From Betaproteobacteria bacterium (GTDB lineage: Bacteria > Pseudomonadota > Gammaproteobacteria > Burkholderiales > Burkholderiaceae_C): a stretch of 50,910 bases of DNA. The stretch spans positions 1 through 50,910 of the forward strand of contig RGCL01000015.1 of NCBI GenBank assembly GCA_009919175.1, written 5' to 3'. Numbering within the stretch: the stretch's first letter is position 1; every line of letters starts with the position of its first letter. This document shows positions 32,649 to 42,020 of this stretch, one piece after another. The position numbers and the translations under genes were made by a program. The notes beneath the pieces were generated by a model. It was given only the letters and a program-made list of their open reading frames with translations, made no database searches and had not been told where the DNA came from.

Positions 32649-34676
32649 ATGAGCACCCCCACATCTTCCAGCAACCCACAAGACGATGCCGCACTCCAAC
32701 AGCAACTCAATGACCTGATCGCCGAAGAAGAAGGCACGCAAAGCCAGTTTGGAGGTTGGTGGGGCGTGTTCATCACCCTGGCCTGCGTGTTCATGTCGCT
32801 GGTGCACCTGTACGCGGCCTACGACATCGTGCCCACCTCCACCATGCGCCCCTTGCACGTGTCGCTGGTGCTGGCCATGACGTTTTTGATCATGCCCATC
32901 AGCAAGCGTTATGTGAACCGCATCATGTGGTGGGATCTGATCGCCGCTGGCCTGGCCATCGCCGTGTTTTTTGTCATCGTCAGCGGGGGCGAGGACTTCC
33001 TCGAGCGCAACACCAACCCGATTCAATCCGACATCGCCTGGGGCGTGATCCTCATCCTGCTCATCCTTGAAGCCTTGCGCCGCACCAACGGCTGGATCCT
33101 GCTGGTCATCACCGCCGCGTTTCTCGCCTATGCGCTGTTTGGCAACTACCTGCCCGAGCCCTGGACGCACAAGGGCTACAGCATGGGGCGCCTGATTGGC
33201 CACATGTACATGACCCTCGAAGGCATTTATGGCTCGGCGGTGGATGTGTCCTCCACCCTGATCATCCTCTTCACCATCTTTGGCGCCTTTTTGCAGTTCA
33301 CGGGGGCGGGCAAGTTCTTCATCGACTGGTCCTACTCGGTGCTGGGCGGCAAGCCCTCCAATGTGGGTCGCACGATTGTGTTGTCGTCGTTTTTGCTGGG
33401 GGGTCCTTCGGGCTCAGGCGTGGCGACCACCGTCACCGTGGGCTCGGTGGCGGGCAAGATGCTGCAAGACGTGGGCTATGAAAAAAATGCGGCAGGAGGC
33501 TTGCTGGCTGCCGGGGGTCTGGGCGCCATCATTTCGCCACCTGTACTGGGTGCGGCTGCGTTTTTGATCGCCGACTTCCTGGGCATCACCTACCTCGATG
33601 TGCTGGTGATGGCCACCATCCCCACGGTGCTGTTCTACCTGGGCCTGTTTGTGATGGTGGAAATCGACGCTCGCAAATACAACATGTCCGAGGGCATGCG
33701 CGACAAAGTGGAAAGCGCCTGGAAATTGGCCAAAACCTACTGGTTCCATTTTTTCTCGCTGGTCTCCATCGTCGCCTTCATGATGTGGGGCTTTTCGCCC
33801 GTGATGGCGGTGTTTTGGGCCACGGTCCTGTCGGCCTTCTCGAGCATGCTGCGCCCCGAAACGGCCATCCTGCCCTGGGGCTTGTTCACTCGCCAGGTGC
33901 CCTTCTGGCGGGGCATCTATGAATCCAACCTCATCAAGGCGTTGTCGGGGGGCACCACTCAGGTCCTGTCGATTGCCGTGGTGTGCGCCAGTGCCGGCCT
34001 CATCGTGGGTGTGGTCACGCTCACCGGCCTGGGTCTCAAGTTCTCCAGCATCGTGCTGGACATGGCCGGTGGCAGTCTGGTGCTCACGGCCGTCTACACC
34101 GCACTCATCGTCTGGATCGTGGGTTTGGCCGTGCCCGTCACAGCCTCCTACATCATTTGTGCGGTGATTGCTGCGCCCGCCCTCATCAAGCTGGGCGTGC
34201 CCGCCTATGCCGCGCACATGTTCATCTTTTATTACGCGGTGCTCTCCGAGGTGTCACCGCCCACGGCACTCTCGCCCTTCGCCGCCGCCGCCATTTGCCG
34301 AGGCAACCCCTACCTCACCACCTTGCAAAGCTGGAAGTACGTCACGCCCGCCATCCTGGTGCCCTTCATGTTTGTGCTGGACCCAGCCGGTCAAGCCTTG
34401 CTGCTCATGGGCTCCTGGGCCAAGCTGGGCGACGCCAACTTTTACCAGGTGGCCGAGGTGACGCTCACCGCCATTGTGGGCATCGTGGCCCTGGCCGGCG
34501 GCTTGCAGGGCTGGTTCATCGTCAAGACCAACTGGGTGGAGCGCGTCCTCATGGTGGTGGGCGGCCTGCTGCTCACCTACCCTGGCTCGCTCACCGACTG
34601 GATTGGCGCAGCCTTGTTTGCGGTGGCCGTGGCCATGCAGTGGGCGCGGCGCAAAGCCGCTACCGCCGCGGCCTGA
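32649..34676 (+). CDS. TRAP transporter fused permease (4TM-12TM type)
   Basis: The 675-residue membrane protein combines the small and large TRAP permease in one chain, as is typical for TAXI systems. A soluble N-terminus of about 35 residues is followed by the small-permease segments and then the DctM-like part (FTGAGKFFIDWSYSVLGGKPSNVGRTIVLSSFLLGGPSGSGVATTVTVG, GGLGAIISPPVLGAAAFLIADFLGITYLDVLVMA, YYAVLSEVSPPTALSPFAAAAICRGNPYLTTLQSWKYVTPA). It partners the preceding receptor. GGAG five bases upstream supports the start. Its stop codon directly abuts that of the convergent DUF3237 gene with no gap. Confidence 0.95.
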   Translation: MSTPTSSSNPQDDAALQQQLNDLIAEEEGTQSQFGGWWGVFITLACVFMSLVHLYAAYDIVPTSTMRPLHVSLVLAMTFLIMPISKRYVNRIMWWDLIAAGLAIAVFFVIVSGGEDFLERNTNPIQSDIAWGVILILLILEALRRTNGWILLVITAAFLAYALFGNYLPEPWTHKGYSMGRLIGHMYMTLEGIYGSAVDVSSTLIILFTIFGAFLQFTGAGKFFIDWSYSVLGGKPSNVGRTIVLSSFLLGGPSGSGVATTVTVGSVAGKMLQDVGYEKNAAGGLLAAGGLGAIISPPVLGAAAFLIADFLGITYLDVLVMATIPTVLFYLGLFVMVEIDARKYNMSEGMRDKVESAWKLAKTYWFHFFSLVSIVAFMMWGFSPVMAVFWATVLSAFSSMLRPETAILPWGLFTRQVPFWRGIYESNLIKALSGGTTQVLSIAVVCASAGLIVGVVTLTGLGLKFSSIVLDMAGGSLVLTAVYTALIVWIVGLAVPVTASYIICAVIAAPALIKLGVPAYAAHMFIFYYAVLSEVSPPTALSPFAAAAICRGNPYLTTLQSWKYVTPAILVPFMFVLDPAGQALLLMGSWAKLGDANFYQVAEVTLTAIVGIVALAGGLQGWFIVKTNWVERVLMVVGGLLLTYPGSLTDWIGAALFAVAVAMQWARRKAATAAA

Positions 34677-35150
34677 TCAGTAACGGTAAAAGCTCAGAAA
34701 CACCCCGTCGGGCTTGCGCACGCCCGTGCCCACCATCATGGTGTGGTTGAGCCAGTCGTAGGCGGCGTGGGTGGACTCCATGCGCGGCTGGCAGCGAAAG
34801 TACACGGCAGCGGGGTCCACCGCCTGCCCCTGCATGATGCGCAAGGCGTTTTCTTTGGTGGTGTATCGAATGGCTGTGTTGAACACAACAAGGCGCACGC
34901 CATCGTGGGTTTCGATGACGTAGCGCGCATCCAGGTGTGACAGGGTGCCATCGGCCACGATGAGCTGGTAATCGGCACCGCCTGGCACCACCCGCCCCTT
35001 AATCAGTGGCCCTTGGACCTCGCCGCCGGTGATGGGGATCATGCGGCGCAAGCCCATGGGGGTGTTGCCGATCTCAACCGGGGCATCGATGCGCACGGCC
35101 AGGTCGCACACATGCTCCAACGTGGGCAAGGGAATGGTGAAGGGGTTCAT
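34677..35150 (-). CDS. DUF3237 family protein
   Basis: The 157-residue protein matches the DUF3237 beta-barrel family: PVEIGNTPMGLRRMIPITGGEVQGPLIKGRVVPGGADYQLIVADGTLSHLDARYVIETHDG and YFRCQPRMESTHAAYDWLNHTMMVGTGVRKPDGVFLSFYRY. The molecular role is not established; members are often encoded among catabolic and transport genes. It is divergent from the iorA-like gene, with 77 bp between starts. Confidence 0.85.
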   Translation of the reverse strand: MNPFTIPLPTLEHVCDLAVRIDAPVEIGNTPMGLRRMIPITGGEVQGPLIKGRVVPGGADYQLIVADGTLSHLDARYVIETHDGVRLVVFNTAIRYTTKENALRIMQGQAVDPAAVYFRCQPRMESTHAAYDWLNHTMMVGTGVRKPDGVFLSFYRY

Positions 35151-35227
35151 CGGCGTGACAGTCCTAGGGTTTTCATGGTCGGATTGTGAGGCAAGCGCCG
35201 TGCATTTGATGCCATGATTCCACCCTT

Positions 35228-37393
35228 ATGGAAGTCTCGTTCCATCAGGAAATCGAATCGCTGCGTCTGGGGCAAGGCCACACCTTTCATGGTGAAGGCA
35301 TTTTGGCCATCACCAAGGCGTTGCTCGAATCGGGCGTGGCCTATGTGGGTGGCTATCAGGGCGCGCCAGTGTCCCATTTGCTGGATGTCATGGTGCAGGC
35401 ACGCGAGCTCATGGGCGAGCTGGGCGTGCATGTCGAAGCGTGCAGCAACGAAGCCTCGGCCGCCGCCATGCTGGGCGCCTCCATCCACTATCCCCTGCGG
35501 GGCGCGGTGACCTGGAAGTCCATCGTCGGCACCAATGTGGCTGCCGATGCCTTGTCCAACCTGTCTTCTCCCGGCGTTCGCGGCGGGGTGCTGGCCATCA
35601 TTGGCGAAGACTATGGCGAGGGCGCCTCGGTCATCCAGGAGCGCACCCACGCCTATGCCCTCAAGTCCTGCATGTGCCTGCTCGATCCGCGCCCGCATCT
35701 GCCCAAGATGGTCGAGATGGTCCGCCAAGGCTTTGAACTGTCCGAGGCCAGCAGCATGCCCGTGCTCATGGAACTGCGCATCCGCGCCTGCCATGTGCGC
35801 GGCAGCTTCGAGGCCAAAGACAACCAGCCCTCCCCCATCAGCACCCGCGCACCCATGTCCGAGGCCGCGCCCTTTGACTACGCCAAGCTGGCTCACCCGC
35901 CCGTGACCTTTGGTCAGGAGGTGAGGAAAGTCACCGAACGCTTGCCCGCAGCCCAGGCCTTCATCGAAGCGCATGGCCTCAACGAAACCTTTGCCGGCAG
36001 CGATCAGCGCCTGGGGCTCATCGTCCAGGGCGGGCTCTACAACACCCTCATCCGGGTCTTGCAGCAGTTTGGCCTAGCCGATGCCCAGGGCAAGAGCCCC
36101 TTGCCCATCCACGTGCTCAACGTCACCTATCCGCTGGTGCCCAGGGAGATCGAGCGCTTTTGCCGCGCGCATGCGCACGTGCTGGTGATCGAGGAAGGTC
36201 AGCCCGAGTACATCGAGCAGGACCTGGCCTTGCAGCTCAGCCGCGCCGGCGTGCACGTGCACCTGCATGGCAAGGATGTGCTGCCGCGTGCGGGCGAGTA
36301 CAGCGCCGAGGTGTTGGCCACGGGCTTGCTCAAGCTGCTCGAGCAAGTCGCGCCCGATCTGGGCGATCAGGCGGGCGTTCGCGCGTGGCTGCAGGGCAAC
36401 CAGGACCGCCGCCAAGCCGCCAGCGCACACTTTGCCCAGCAAAGCCATCCACTGCCAGCGCGCCCACCCAGCTTTTGCATTGGCTGCCCCGAGCGCCCCG
36501 TGTTCTCGGCCATCGAATTGGCCCGTCAGGCCTTGGGTCCCATCCATGTCGCGGCTGACATTGGCTGCCATGCCCTGGGCACCTTTGAGCCTTTTCACAC
36601 CGGCCACACCATCCTGGGCTATGGCATGAGTCTGGCCAGCCGCGCCGGGGTCTCGCCGCACCTGCAACAGCGCGTGCTCTCGCTCATGGGCGACGGCGGT
36701 TTTTGGCACAACGGTTTGCTCACCGGCGTGCAAAGCGCCCTCTTCAATGGCGACGATGCGGTGCTGGTGATCTTCAAAAACGGCTACACCTCGGCCACTG
36801 GCACACAAGACATCGTCTCCACGCCCAGCGAACGGACCAAGCAGCAATCGGCCAATCCGGCGCAAAGTTTGGCGCACACCAACGCCACCATCGAACAGAC
36901 CTTGCAGGGCCTGGGGGTCAAGTGGATGCGCACGGTGTCCTCCTATTCGGTGGCGCAGATGAACGCCACCCTCATCGAAGCCTTTGACTCGCCATTCAAG
37001 GGCCTCAAAGTCATCGTCGCCGAAGGCGAATGCCAACTCGAACGCCAGCGCCGCCTCAAGCCCTGGCGCGATCAGCGGCTGCACTCGGGTCAGCGTGTGA
37101 GCCGCGTCAAGTTTGGTGTGGACGAAGACGTCTGCAATGGCGACCATGCCTGCATGCGGCTGTCGGGTTGCCCCAGCCTCACCCTCAAGGACAACCCCGA
37201 CCCGCTCAAAACCGACCCTGTGGCCACGGTGCTCGACACCTGTGTGGGCTGCGGCCTGTGCGGCGAAAACGCCCATGCGGCGGCGCTGTGCCCCTCCTTC
37301 TACAAAGCCGAGGTCATCCAGCACCCAGGCTTGCTCGAATCGGCCTGGCATGGATTGAGAAGCCGCCTGGCTCAATGGATGCAAACCGCATGA
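35228..37393 (+). CDS. iorA: Indolepyruvate:ferredoxin oxidoreductase-like alpha subunit
   Basis: The 721-residue protein has the 2-oxoacid oxidoreductase plan. Residues about 20-190 are the pyrimidine-binding domain (GVAYVGGYQGAPVSHLLDVM, ACSNEASAAAMLGA), a transketolase-C-like domain covers about 265-385, and a thiamine-diphosphate domain about 415-590 (CIGCPERPVF, then GDGGFWHNG near 488 and NGYTSATG). Residues about 630-690 carry a ferredoxin-like cysteine set (CNGDHACMRLSGCP and CVGCGLCGENAHAAALCP). It would convert a 2-oxo acid, classically an aryl pyruvate, to its CoA ester. The adjacent beta subunit overlaps by four bases. The substrate here is not proven. Confidence 0.9.
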   Translation: MEVSFHQEIESLRLGQGHTFHGEGILAITKALLESGVAYVGGYQGAPVSHLLDVMVQARELMGELGVHVEACSNEASAAAMLGASIHYPLRGAVTWKSIVGTNVAADALSNLSSPGVRGGVLAIIGEDYGEGASVIQERTHAYALKSCMCLLDPRPHLPKMVEMVRQGFELSEASSMPVLMELRIRACHVRGSFEAKDNQPSPISTRAPMSEAAPFDYAKLAHPPVTFGQEVRKVTERLPAAQAFIEAHGLNETFAGSDQRLGLIVQGGLYNTLIRVLQQFGLADAQGKSPLPIHVLNVTYPLVPREIERFCRAHAHVLVIEEGQPEYIEQDLALQLSRAGVHVHLHGKDVLPRAGEYSAEVLATGLLKLLEQVAPDLGDQAGVRAWLQGNQDRRQAASAHFAQQSHPLPARPPSFCIGCPERPVFSAIELARQALGPIHVAADIGCHALGTFEPFHTGHTILGYGMSLASRAGVSPHLQQRVLSLMGDGGFWHNGLLTGVQSALFNGDDAVLVIFKNGYTSATGTQDIVSTPSERTKQQSANPAQSLAHTNATIEQTLQGLGVKWMRTVSSYSVAQMNATLIEAFDSPFKGLKVIVAEGECQLERQRRLKPWRDQRLHSGQRVSRVKFGVDEDVCNGDHACMRLSGCPSLTLKDNPDPLKTDPVATVLDTCVGCGLCGENAHAAALCPSFYKAEVIQHPGLLESAWHGLRSRLAQWMQTA

Positions 37394-38958
37394 GCACGAC
37401 CCGCCGCCCCATCACCTTGCTGATTTGCGCCTTGGGCGGTGAAGGCGGTGGCGTGCTCACCGACTGGCTGGTGCAGGCGGCGCGCCTTGCCCGCTTGCCC
37501 ATGCAGGCCACCTCGGTGCCGGGCGTGGCCCAGCGCACCGGCGCCACCACCTACTACCTTGAATGCCAGGTGGATGTGTCTGAGCAGGACCACAGCGCCT
37601 CGCTGGTGTTTGGCCTCAACCCTTTGCCGGGGCGCATCGATTTGCTGGTCTCCTCTGAGTTGCTGGAAACCGCCCGCCAGGTGCAACTGGGCATGCCCAG
37701 CGCCGAGCACACCTGGGTGCTGACCTCCACCCAGCGGGCACTGACCGTGGCCGAGCGCATGCGACCCGGCGACGGGCGCATGGATGAGCAGGCCTTGCTG
37801 CAACTGGTGCAGACGGATTGCCGCCGCTTGGATGCGGTGGACTTCACCGCCCTGGCCAAGCAAGCCCACACCATGGTGAGCGCCGTGCTGCTGGGCGCCA
37901 TTGCCGCCACCGGGGTCTTGCCCCTGGGCAGGCCGCATTACGAGGCGGCCATCCGCGGTGAGCGCGATCCCCAGTCACCCGGAGTGCTGGCCAACCTCAA
38001 TGGCTTTGCGCTGGGGTGGATGAGCCTGCAAGGGGCGGCCACAGACCAGGACACTGAGGCCGCCACGCCCCAGGCCGAACATGGCGCCGACAAGGTGCTG
38101 GCCTTTCACCACCTCATGGAGTCCACCGCGCAGCGCATGCGCACCTACCAGAACGCCGCCTACGAGCGCCTCTTTCGCGAGCGCATGCAGCGCATCATCA
38201 GCGCCGAACACCGCAGCGCCGAGGCCGCTGCCATGGGCTACCCGATTGCGCCTGCGCTCATGCCCTGGCTGGCCCTGTGGATGATGCACGAGGATGTGGC
38301 CGAGGTGGCCAGGCTCAAGTCACGGCGTGAACGCTGGCAGCGTGTTGTTCATGAAACTGGGTTTCAACCTGGGCAACTGCTCAAGGTGGAGGAATTCCTC
38401 AAGCCTGGTGTGCCCGAGCTCAGTGCCCTGCTGCCCTCCCCCCTGGCCCGCATGGCTTTGGCCTGGGACCGACGCCGGCAATTGCGCGGCCTGCCCGCCT
38501 GGTCCAAGGCCATCCGGCTGCAAACCCACACCCCCACGGGCATGCTCACCTTGCGCCTGCTCGCGTCCTTGCGCTGGCTGCGCCCCCTGGGGCATGAGCA
38601 CCGGCAAGTGCAGCGCGACATCGAAACCTGGTTGTCCGCCGTGTTGCAGGCCATGGCGGTCTCCACCGAACTCGCCCTGGAAATGGCCCGCCTGGGTCGC
38701 CTCATCAAAGGCTTTGGCACAACCCATGCGCGCAGCATGTCCACCTTTGAGCATTTGCTCCAGCAGGTGGCGCTCAACGAAAGCCTGTCGCTGCGCGAGC
38801 GCACCCTGGCCTTGCGCGCGGCCTTGAAGGCCAGCTCTGCCGAAGCGGGCGTGCGCGCCCTCAACGCCGCCTTGCAAGCGCACCAGGCACCGACCCTGGC
38901 GCCCGTGGCCCAACCCATTCGCTGGATGCCTAGATCAAAGACACCCGGCACCGCTTGA
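37390..38958 (+). CDS. iorB: Indolepyruvate oxidoreductase beta subunit family, long form with DUF6537-like domain
   Basis: The 522-residue protein starts with the gamma-type domain of 2-oxoacid oxidoreductases (ITLLICALGGEGGGVLTDWLVQAARLARLPMQATSVPGVAQRTGATTYYLE), at about 1-195. A long C-terminal extension (about 220-500) resembles DUF6537, which in relatives is fused to such subunits; classical IorB is only about 200 residues. The ATG at 37390 overlaps the iorA-like stop; an ATG at 37375 is possible. Together the two genes form a complete enzyme, followed 29 bp later by dctP, which suggests that the transported acid is the substrate or a precursor. Confidence 0.87.
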   Translation: MSTTRRPITLLICALGGEGGGVLTDWLVQAARLARLPMQATSVPGVAQRTGATTYYLECQVDVSEQDHSASLVFGLNPLPGRIDLLVSSELLETARQVQLGMPSAEHTWVLTSTQRALTVAERMRPGDGRMDEQALLQLVQTDCRRLDAVDFTALAKQAHTMVSAVLLGAIAATGVLPLGRPHYEAAIRGERDPQSPGVLANLNGFALGWMSLQGAATDQDTEAATPQAEHGADKVLAFHHLMESTAQRMRTYQNAAYERLFRERMQRIISAEHRSAEAAAMGYPIAPALMPWLALWMMHEDVAEVARLKSRRERWQRVVHETGFQPGQLLKVEEFLKPGVPELSALLPSPLARMALAWDRRRQLRGLPAWSKAIRLQTHTPTGMLTLRLLASLRWLRPLGHEHRQVQRDIETWLSAVLQAMAVSTELALEMARLGRLIKGFGTTHARSMSTFEHLLQQVALNESLSLRERTLALRAALKASSAEAGVRALNAALQAHQAPTLAPVAQPIRWMPRSKTPGTA

Positions 38959-38987
38959 CCCCCGATCATTCAACCCAAGGAGCCCTC

Positions 38988-40034
38988 ATGTCATCCACCA
39001 CTTTTCAACGCCTTGCATTGCCTCTGCTCTCCACTTTGCTCATGAGTGTGGGTCTTGGCCTGAGCGGCCAGGCTCAGGCGCAGGACAAAGCCGTCAACCT
39101 CAAATTCTCGAGCTGGGTGCCAGGTCAGCATGCCCTCAACCCCTCACTCAAGGCCTGGGGCGACAGCCTCAAGGCCGCCACCGATGGCAGCCTCAACTTC
39201 ACCCTCTTCCCAGCGGAACAATTGGGCAAGGCGGTGGATCACTACGACATGGCCAAGGACGGCATCACTGACTTTGCCTACGTCAACCCCGGCTATCAGC
39301 CTGGCCGCTTCCCGGTGTTTGCTGCGGCTTCCCTGCCCTTTTTGATTGCCAACGGCAAGGGTGGCTCCGCTGCCGTGGACGCCTGGTATCGCGCCTATGC
39401 CGCCAAGGAAATGAAGGACGTGCACTACTGCTTTGCCTTTGTGCATGATCCCGGCGCCTTGCACGCCAAAAAGAAAATCGTCAGCCCCGATGAACTCAAA
39501 GGCATGAAGATCCGCCCGGCCACCTCGGTGGTGGGTCAGATGGTGACCCAGTTGGGTGGCACCAATGTGCAGTCATCTGCCCCCGAAGCCCGCGAGATCC
39601 TCGAACGCGGTGTGGCCGACGGCATCACCTTCCCCTGGGGCTCCATCCTGCTCTTTGGCATCGACAAGGTCACCAAATTCCACATGGACATGCCCTTGTA
39701 TGCCACGCCTTTTGTGTGGGTGATGAACAAATCGCGCTACGAAGGCCTCTCGCCCAAACAGAAAGCCGCCGTGGATGCCCACTGCACCACCGAATGGGCA
39801 GAGAAGGTCGCCACCCCTTGGGCAGACTACGAGGCAGCTGGCCGCTCCAAGATGGCAGCCATGAGCGACCACACGGTCTACAAACTCACACCCGAGCAAA
39901 CCGAGGCCTGGCGCAAGGCGGTGGCACCGGTGTTCAGCACTTGGGCTGAGGACGTGAAAAAACGCGGCGAGAACCCAGACGCCATCCTCAAGTCGCTCAA
40001 GGATTCCTTGAGCAAATACAAGTCCGGCATGTGA
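38988..40034 (+). CDS. dctP: TRAP transporter solute receptor, DctP family (third set)
   Basis: The 348-residue product has a signal peptide ending GQAQAQ and the DctP fold (LKFSSWVPGQHALNPSLKAWGDSLKAATDG, AEQLGKAVDHYDMAKDGITDFAYVNPGYQPGRFPVF, LKGMKIRPATSVVGQMVTQLGGTNVQSSAPEAREILERGVADGITFPWGS). The DGITFPW ligand loop puts it in the subgroup often linked to aromatic or aryl-acid uptake. AAGGAG five bases upstream fixes the ATG at 38988. It lies directly behind the two oxidoreductase subunit genes. Confidence 0.95.
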   Translation: MSSTTFQRLALPLLSTLLMSVGLGLSGQAQAQDKAVNLKFSSWVPGQHALNPSLKAWGDSLKAATDGSLNFTLFPAEQLGKAVDHYDMAKDGITDFAYVNPGYQPGRFPVFAAASLPFLIANGKGGSAAVDAWYRAYAAKEMKDVHYCFAFVHDPGALHAKKKIVSPDELKGMKIRPATSVVGQMVTQLGGTNVQSSAPEAREILERGVADGITFPWGSILLFGIDKVTKFHMDMPLYATPFVWVMNKSRYEGLSPKQKAAVDAHCTTEWAEKVATPWADYEAAGRSKMAAMSDHTVYKLTPEQTEAWRKAVAPVFSTWAEDVKKRGENPDAILKSLKDSLSKYKSGM

Positions 40035-40057
40035 TGTCTTGATTCAGAGGTCCAACC

Positions 40058-40588
40058 ATGCCCACCCCTGCAAAGCCTGGCAAGCACCCGTTTGATCGCA
40101 TCATCGACACCATCGAGTGGACGGCAGCGTTTTTTGTGGGACTGGTTGCCCTCAATGTGTTTGTGGCGGTGCTGCTGAGGAAAGTCTTCAGCACCTCCAT
40201 CCCCGACAGCTACGACATTGGCCGCATGCTGTTGGGCATCCTCATCTTCTGGGGCATCGCGGCCACCAGCTATCGGGGTGGCCACATCACCGTGGACTTG
40301 CTCTGGAGCGCGGCCTCTGCCCGATACAAGCGCTGGATCGATGTGTTTGCCACCCTGGTGTTGCTGCTGGTGGTGACCGTGCAAACCATCATGCTGTTTG
40401 ACAAGGTCGCCCTCACCCTGGCCGACGAAGTCAAGACCTACGACCTGCAAATCCCCGTCTGGCCGTTTTTTGCCGTGGCCTGGCTGGGGGATGCCTGCGC
40501 GGTGTTGCTCATCGCCATTCGCACCTGGCGGTTGCTCTTCCAACCCGACGCCATCGAAGAACACCCCGAAGCCAGAGTCAGCGAGTAA
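40058..40588 (+). CDS. dctQ: TRAP transporter small permease (third set)
   Basis: The 176-residue protein has four membrane segments and DctQ features (VFVAVLLRKVFSTSIPDSYDIGRMLLGILIFWGIAATSYRGGHITVDLLW). AGAGG seven bases upstream supports the start. It lies between the receptor and the large permease, three bases before the latter. Confidence 0.94.
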   Translation: MPTPAKPGKHPFDRIIDTIEWTAAFFVGLVALNVFVAVLLRKVFSTSIPDSYDIGRMLLGILIFWGIAATSYRGGHITVDLLWSAASARYKRWIDVFATLVLLLVVTVQTIMLFDKVALTLADEVKTYDLQIPVWPFFAVAWLGDACAVLLIAIRTWRLLFQPDAIEEHPEARVSE

Positions 40589-40591
40589 GCC

Positions 40592-41899
40592 ATGGACTTC
40601 AGCCCCACCCAAGTTGCCATCATTGGCTTTGTCGTTTTGTTTGCCCTCATGCTCTTGCGCGTGCCCGTTGGCATGGCCATGGGTTTGGTGGGGGTCTGCG
40701 GGTTTGGTTATTTGTCGGGCTCAGGGCCGGCGCTCAAACTCATTGGCCAGACCTCCATGCGCACCGTCACCGACTACAACTTCGGCGTCATCCCCATGTT
40801 CATGCTCATGGGGTCTCTGGTCACGGTCTCAGGCATGAGCCGTGAACTGTTTCGTGCGGCCAATGCCCTGATCGGCCATTTGCGTGGCGGCCTGGGCGTG
40901 GCCACCATCCTGGCCTGCGGTGGTTTTGCCGCTGTGTGTGGCTCATCGGTGGCCACAGCAGCCACCTTCTCCACCGTGGCCTATCCCGAGATGCGGCGCT
41001 TCAATTACCCGCAATCGTTTTCCACCGGGGTGATCGCTGCGGGCGGTACCCTGGGCATCATCATTCCCCCTTCCACCGTGCTGGCGGTCTACGCCATCCT
41101 GACCCAGCAAGACATTGGCAAGCTCTTCATTGCGGGCGTGATCCCCGGCATCCTGGCGCTGCTCATGTACATCCTCACCATCAGCGTGATCGTGTGGTGG
41201 CGCCCCCACCTGCTGCCTGCGGGTGAAGTCAAACCCTGGAGCGAACGCATGGCCGGGCTCAAAGAGGTCTGGGGACCGTTGACCCTGTTCCTGTTTGTCA
41301 TGGTGGGGCTTTACTCTGGGCTTTTCACACCCACCGAAGCGGGGGGTGTGGGTGCAGTGGGTGCCTTCCTCATTGGTTGGGTGCGTGGCAAGCTGGGCAA
41401 GGCCGAGATGCTCGAAGCCCTGCTCTCGGCCACCCGCACCTCGGCAGCGGTCTTTACCGTGCTCATTGGCGCGCTGATTTTTGGCTACTTCCTCACCATC
41501 ACCCAGGTGCCACAAAACGTCACCGAATTCCTCACCGGCCTGGGTGTAGGCAAGTACGGGGTGCTGGCGCTCATCATGCTCATGTACCTGGTGCTGGGCT
41601 GCCTCATGGATGCCATGGCCATGATCATCCTGACCGTGCCCATCATCTACCCCGTGATCCTGGAGTTGGGTTTTGATCCCATCTGGTTTGGCATCATCGT
41701 GGTCATGGTGGTGGAGTTGGGTCTGATCCATCCCCCCGTGGGCATGAACGTGTTTGTGATCAAGAGCGTGATCAAGGATGTGAGTTTCAGCACCATCTTC
41801 AAAGGCGTGATCCCCTTCATTGCCATGGACTTGCTCAGGCTGGTGATCCTGATTGCCTTCCCCGCCCTGTCGCTGTGGTTGCCCAGCCAAATGGGCTAA
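40592..41899 (+). CDS. dctM: TRAP transporter large permease (third set)
   Basis: The 435-residue DctM-type permease carries LMLLRVPVGMAMGLVG, NFGVIPMFMLMGSLVTVSGMSRELFRAANALIGHLRGGLGVATILACGGFAAVCGSSVATAATF, GGTLGIIIPPSTVLAVYAILTQQDIGKLFIAG and LIHPPVGMNVFVIKS. It is close to the second-set permease in sequence pattern. The transcription unit ends at a strong bidirectional terminator 45 bases later. Confidence 0.95.
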   Translation: MDFSPTQVAIIGFVVLFALMLLRVPVGMAMGLVGVCGFGYLSGSGPALKLIGQTSMRTVTDYNFGVIPMFMLMGSLVTVSGMSRELFRAANALIGHLRGGLGVATILACGGFAAVCGSSVATAATFSTVAYPEMRRFNYPQSFSTGVIAAGGTLGIIIPPSTVLAVYAILTQQDIGKLFIAGVIPGILALLMYILTISVIVWWRPHLLPAGEVKPWSERMAGLKEVWGPLTLFLFVMVGLYSGLFTPTEAGGVGAVGAFLIGWVRGKLGKAEMLEALLSATRTSAAVFTVLIGALIFGYFLTITQVPQNVTEFLTGLGVGKYGVLALIMLMYLVLGCLMDAMAMIILTVPIIYPVILELGFDPIWFGIIVVMVVELGLIHPPVGMNVFVIKSVIKDVSFSTIFKGVIPFIAMDLLRLVILIAFPALSLWLPSQMG

Positions 41900-41940
41900 G
41901 GCCATGGAAGTTGCGCGCCGTTTCAGTTCAGTGTGTCAGC

Positions 41941-41974
41941 CATGAAAAAAGCCCCTCGCGGGGCTTTTTTCATG
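41941..41974. terminator. Bidirectional intrinsic terminator between dctM and livK
   Basis: CATGAAAAAAGCCCC and its exact complement GGGGCTTTTTTCATG form a 15-bp stem around TCGC. Runs of six A and six T flank the GC core, so it can stop transcription from both convergent operons. Confidence 0.93.
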
Positions 41975-42020
41975 GCCCTGACCCAGTGATGAGTCAGGGT
42001 TGCAGGGGCTGTGGATTGGA

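Noticed and set aside
31614-33203. 529-codon open frame on the minus strand
   Set aside because: It lies antisense to the TAXI receptor and the fused permease, both clear family members; its product is His/Gly/Asp-rich, a typical shadow of codon bias.
36074-37384. 436-codon open frame on the minus strand
   Set aside because: It is antisense to the iorA-like gene and has no recognisable domain.
40943-41905. 320-codon minus-strand frame
   Set aside because: Antisense to dctM; His/Asp/Gln-rich shadow composition and no ribosome site.
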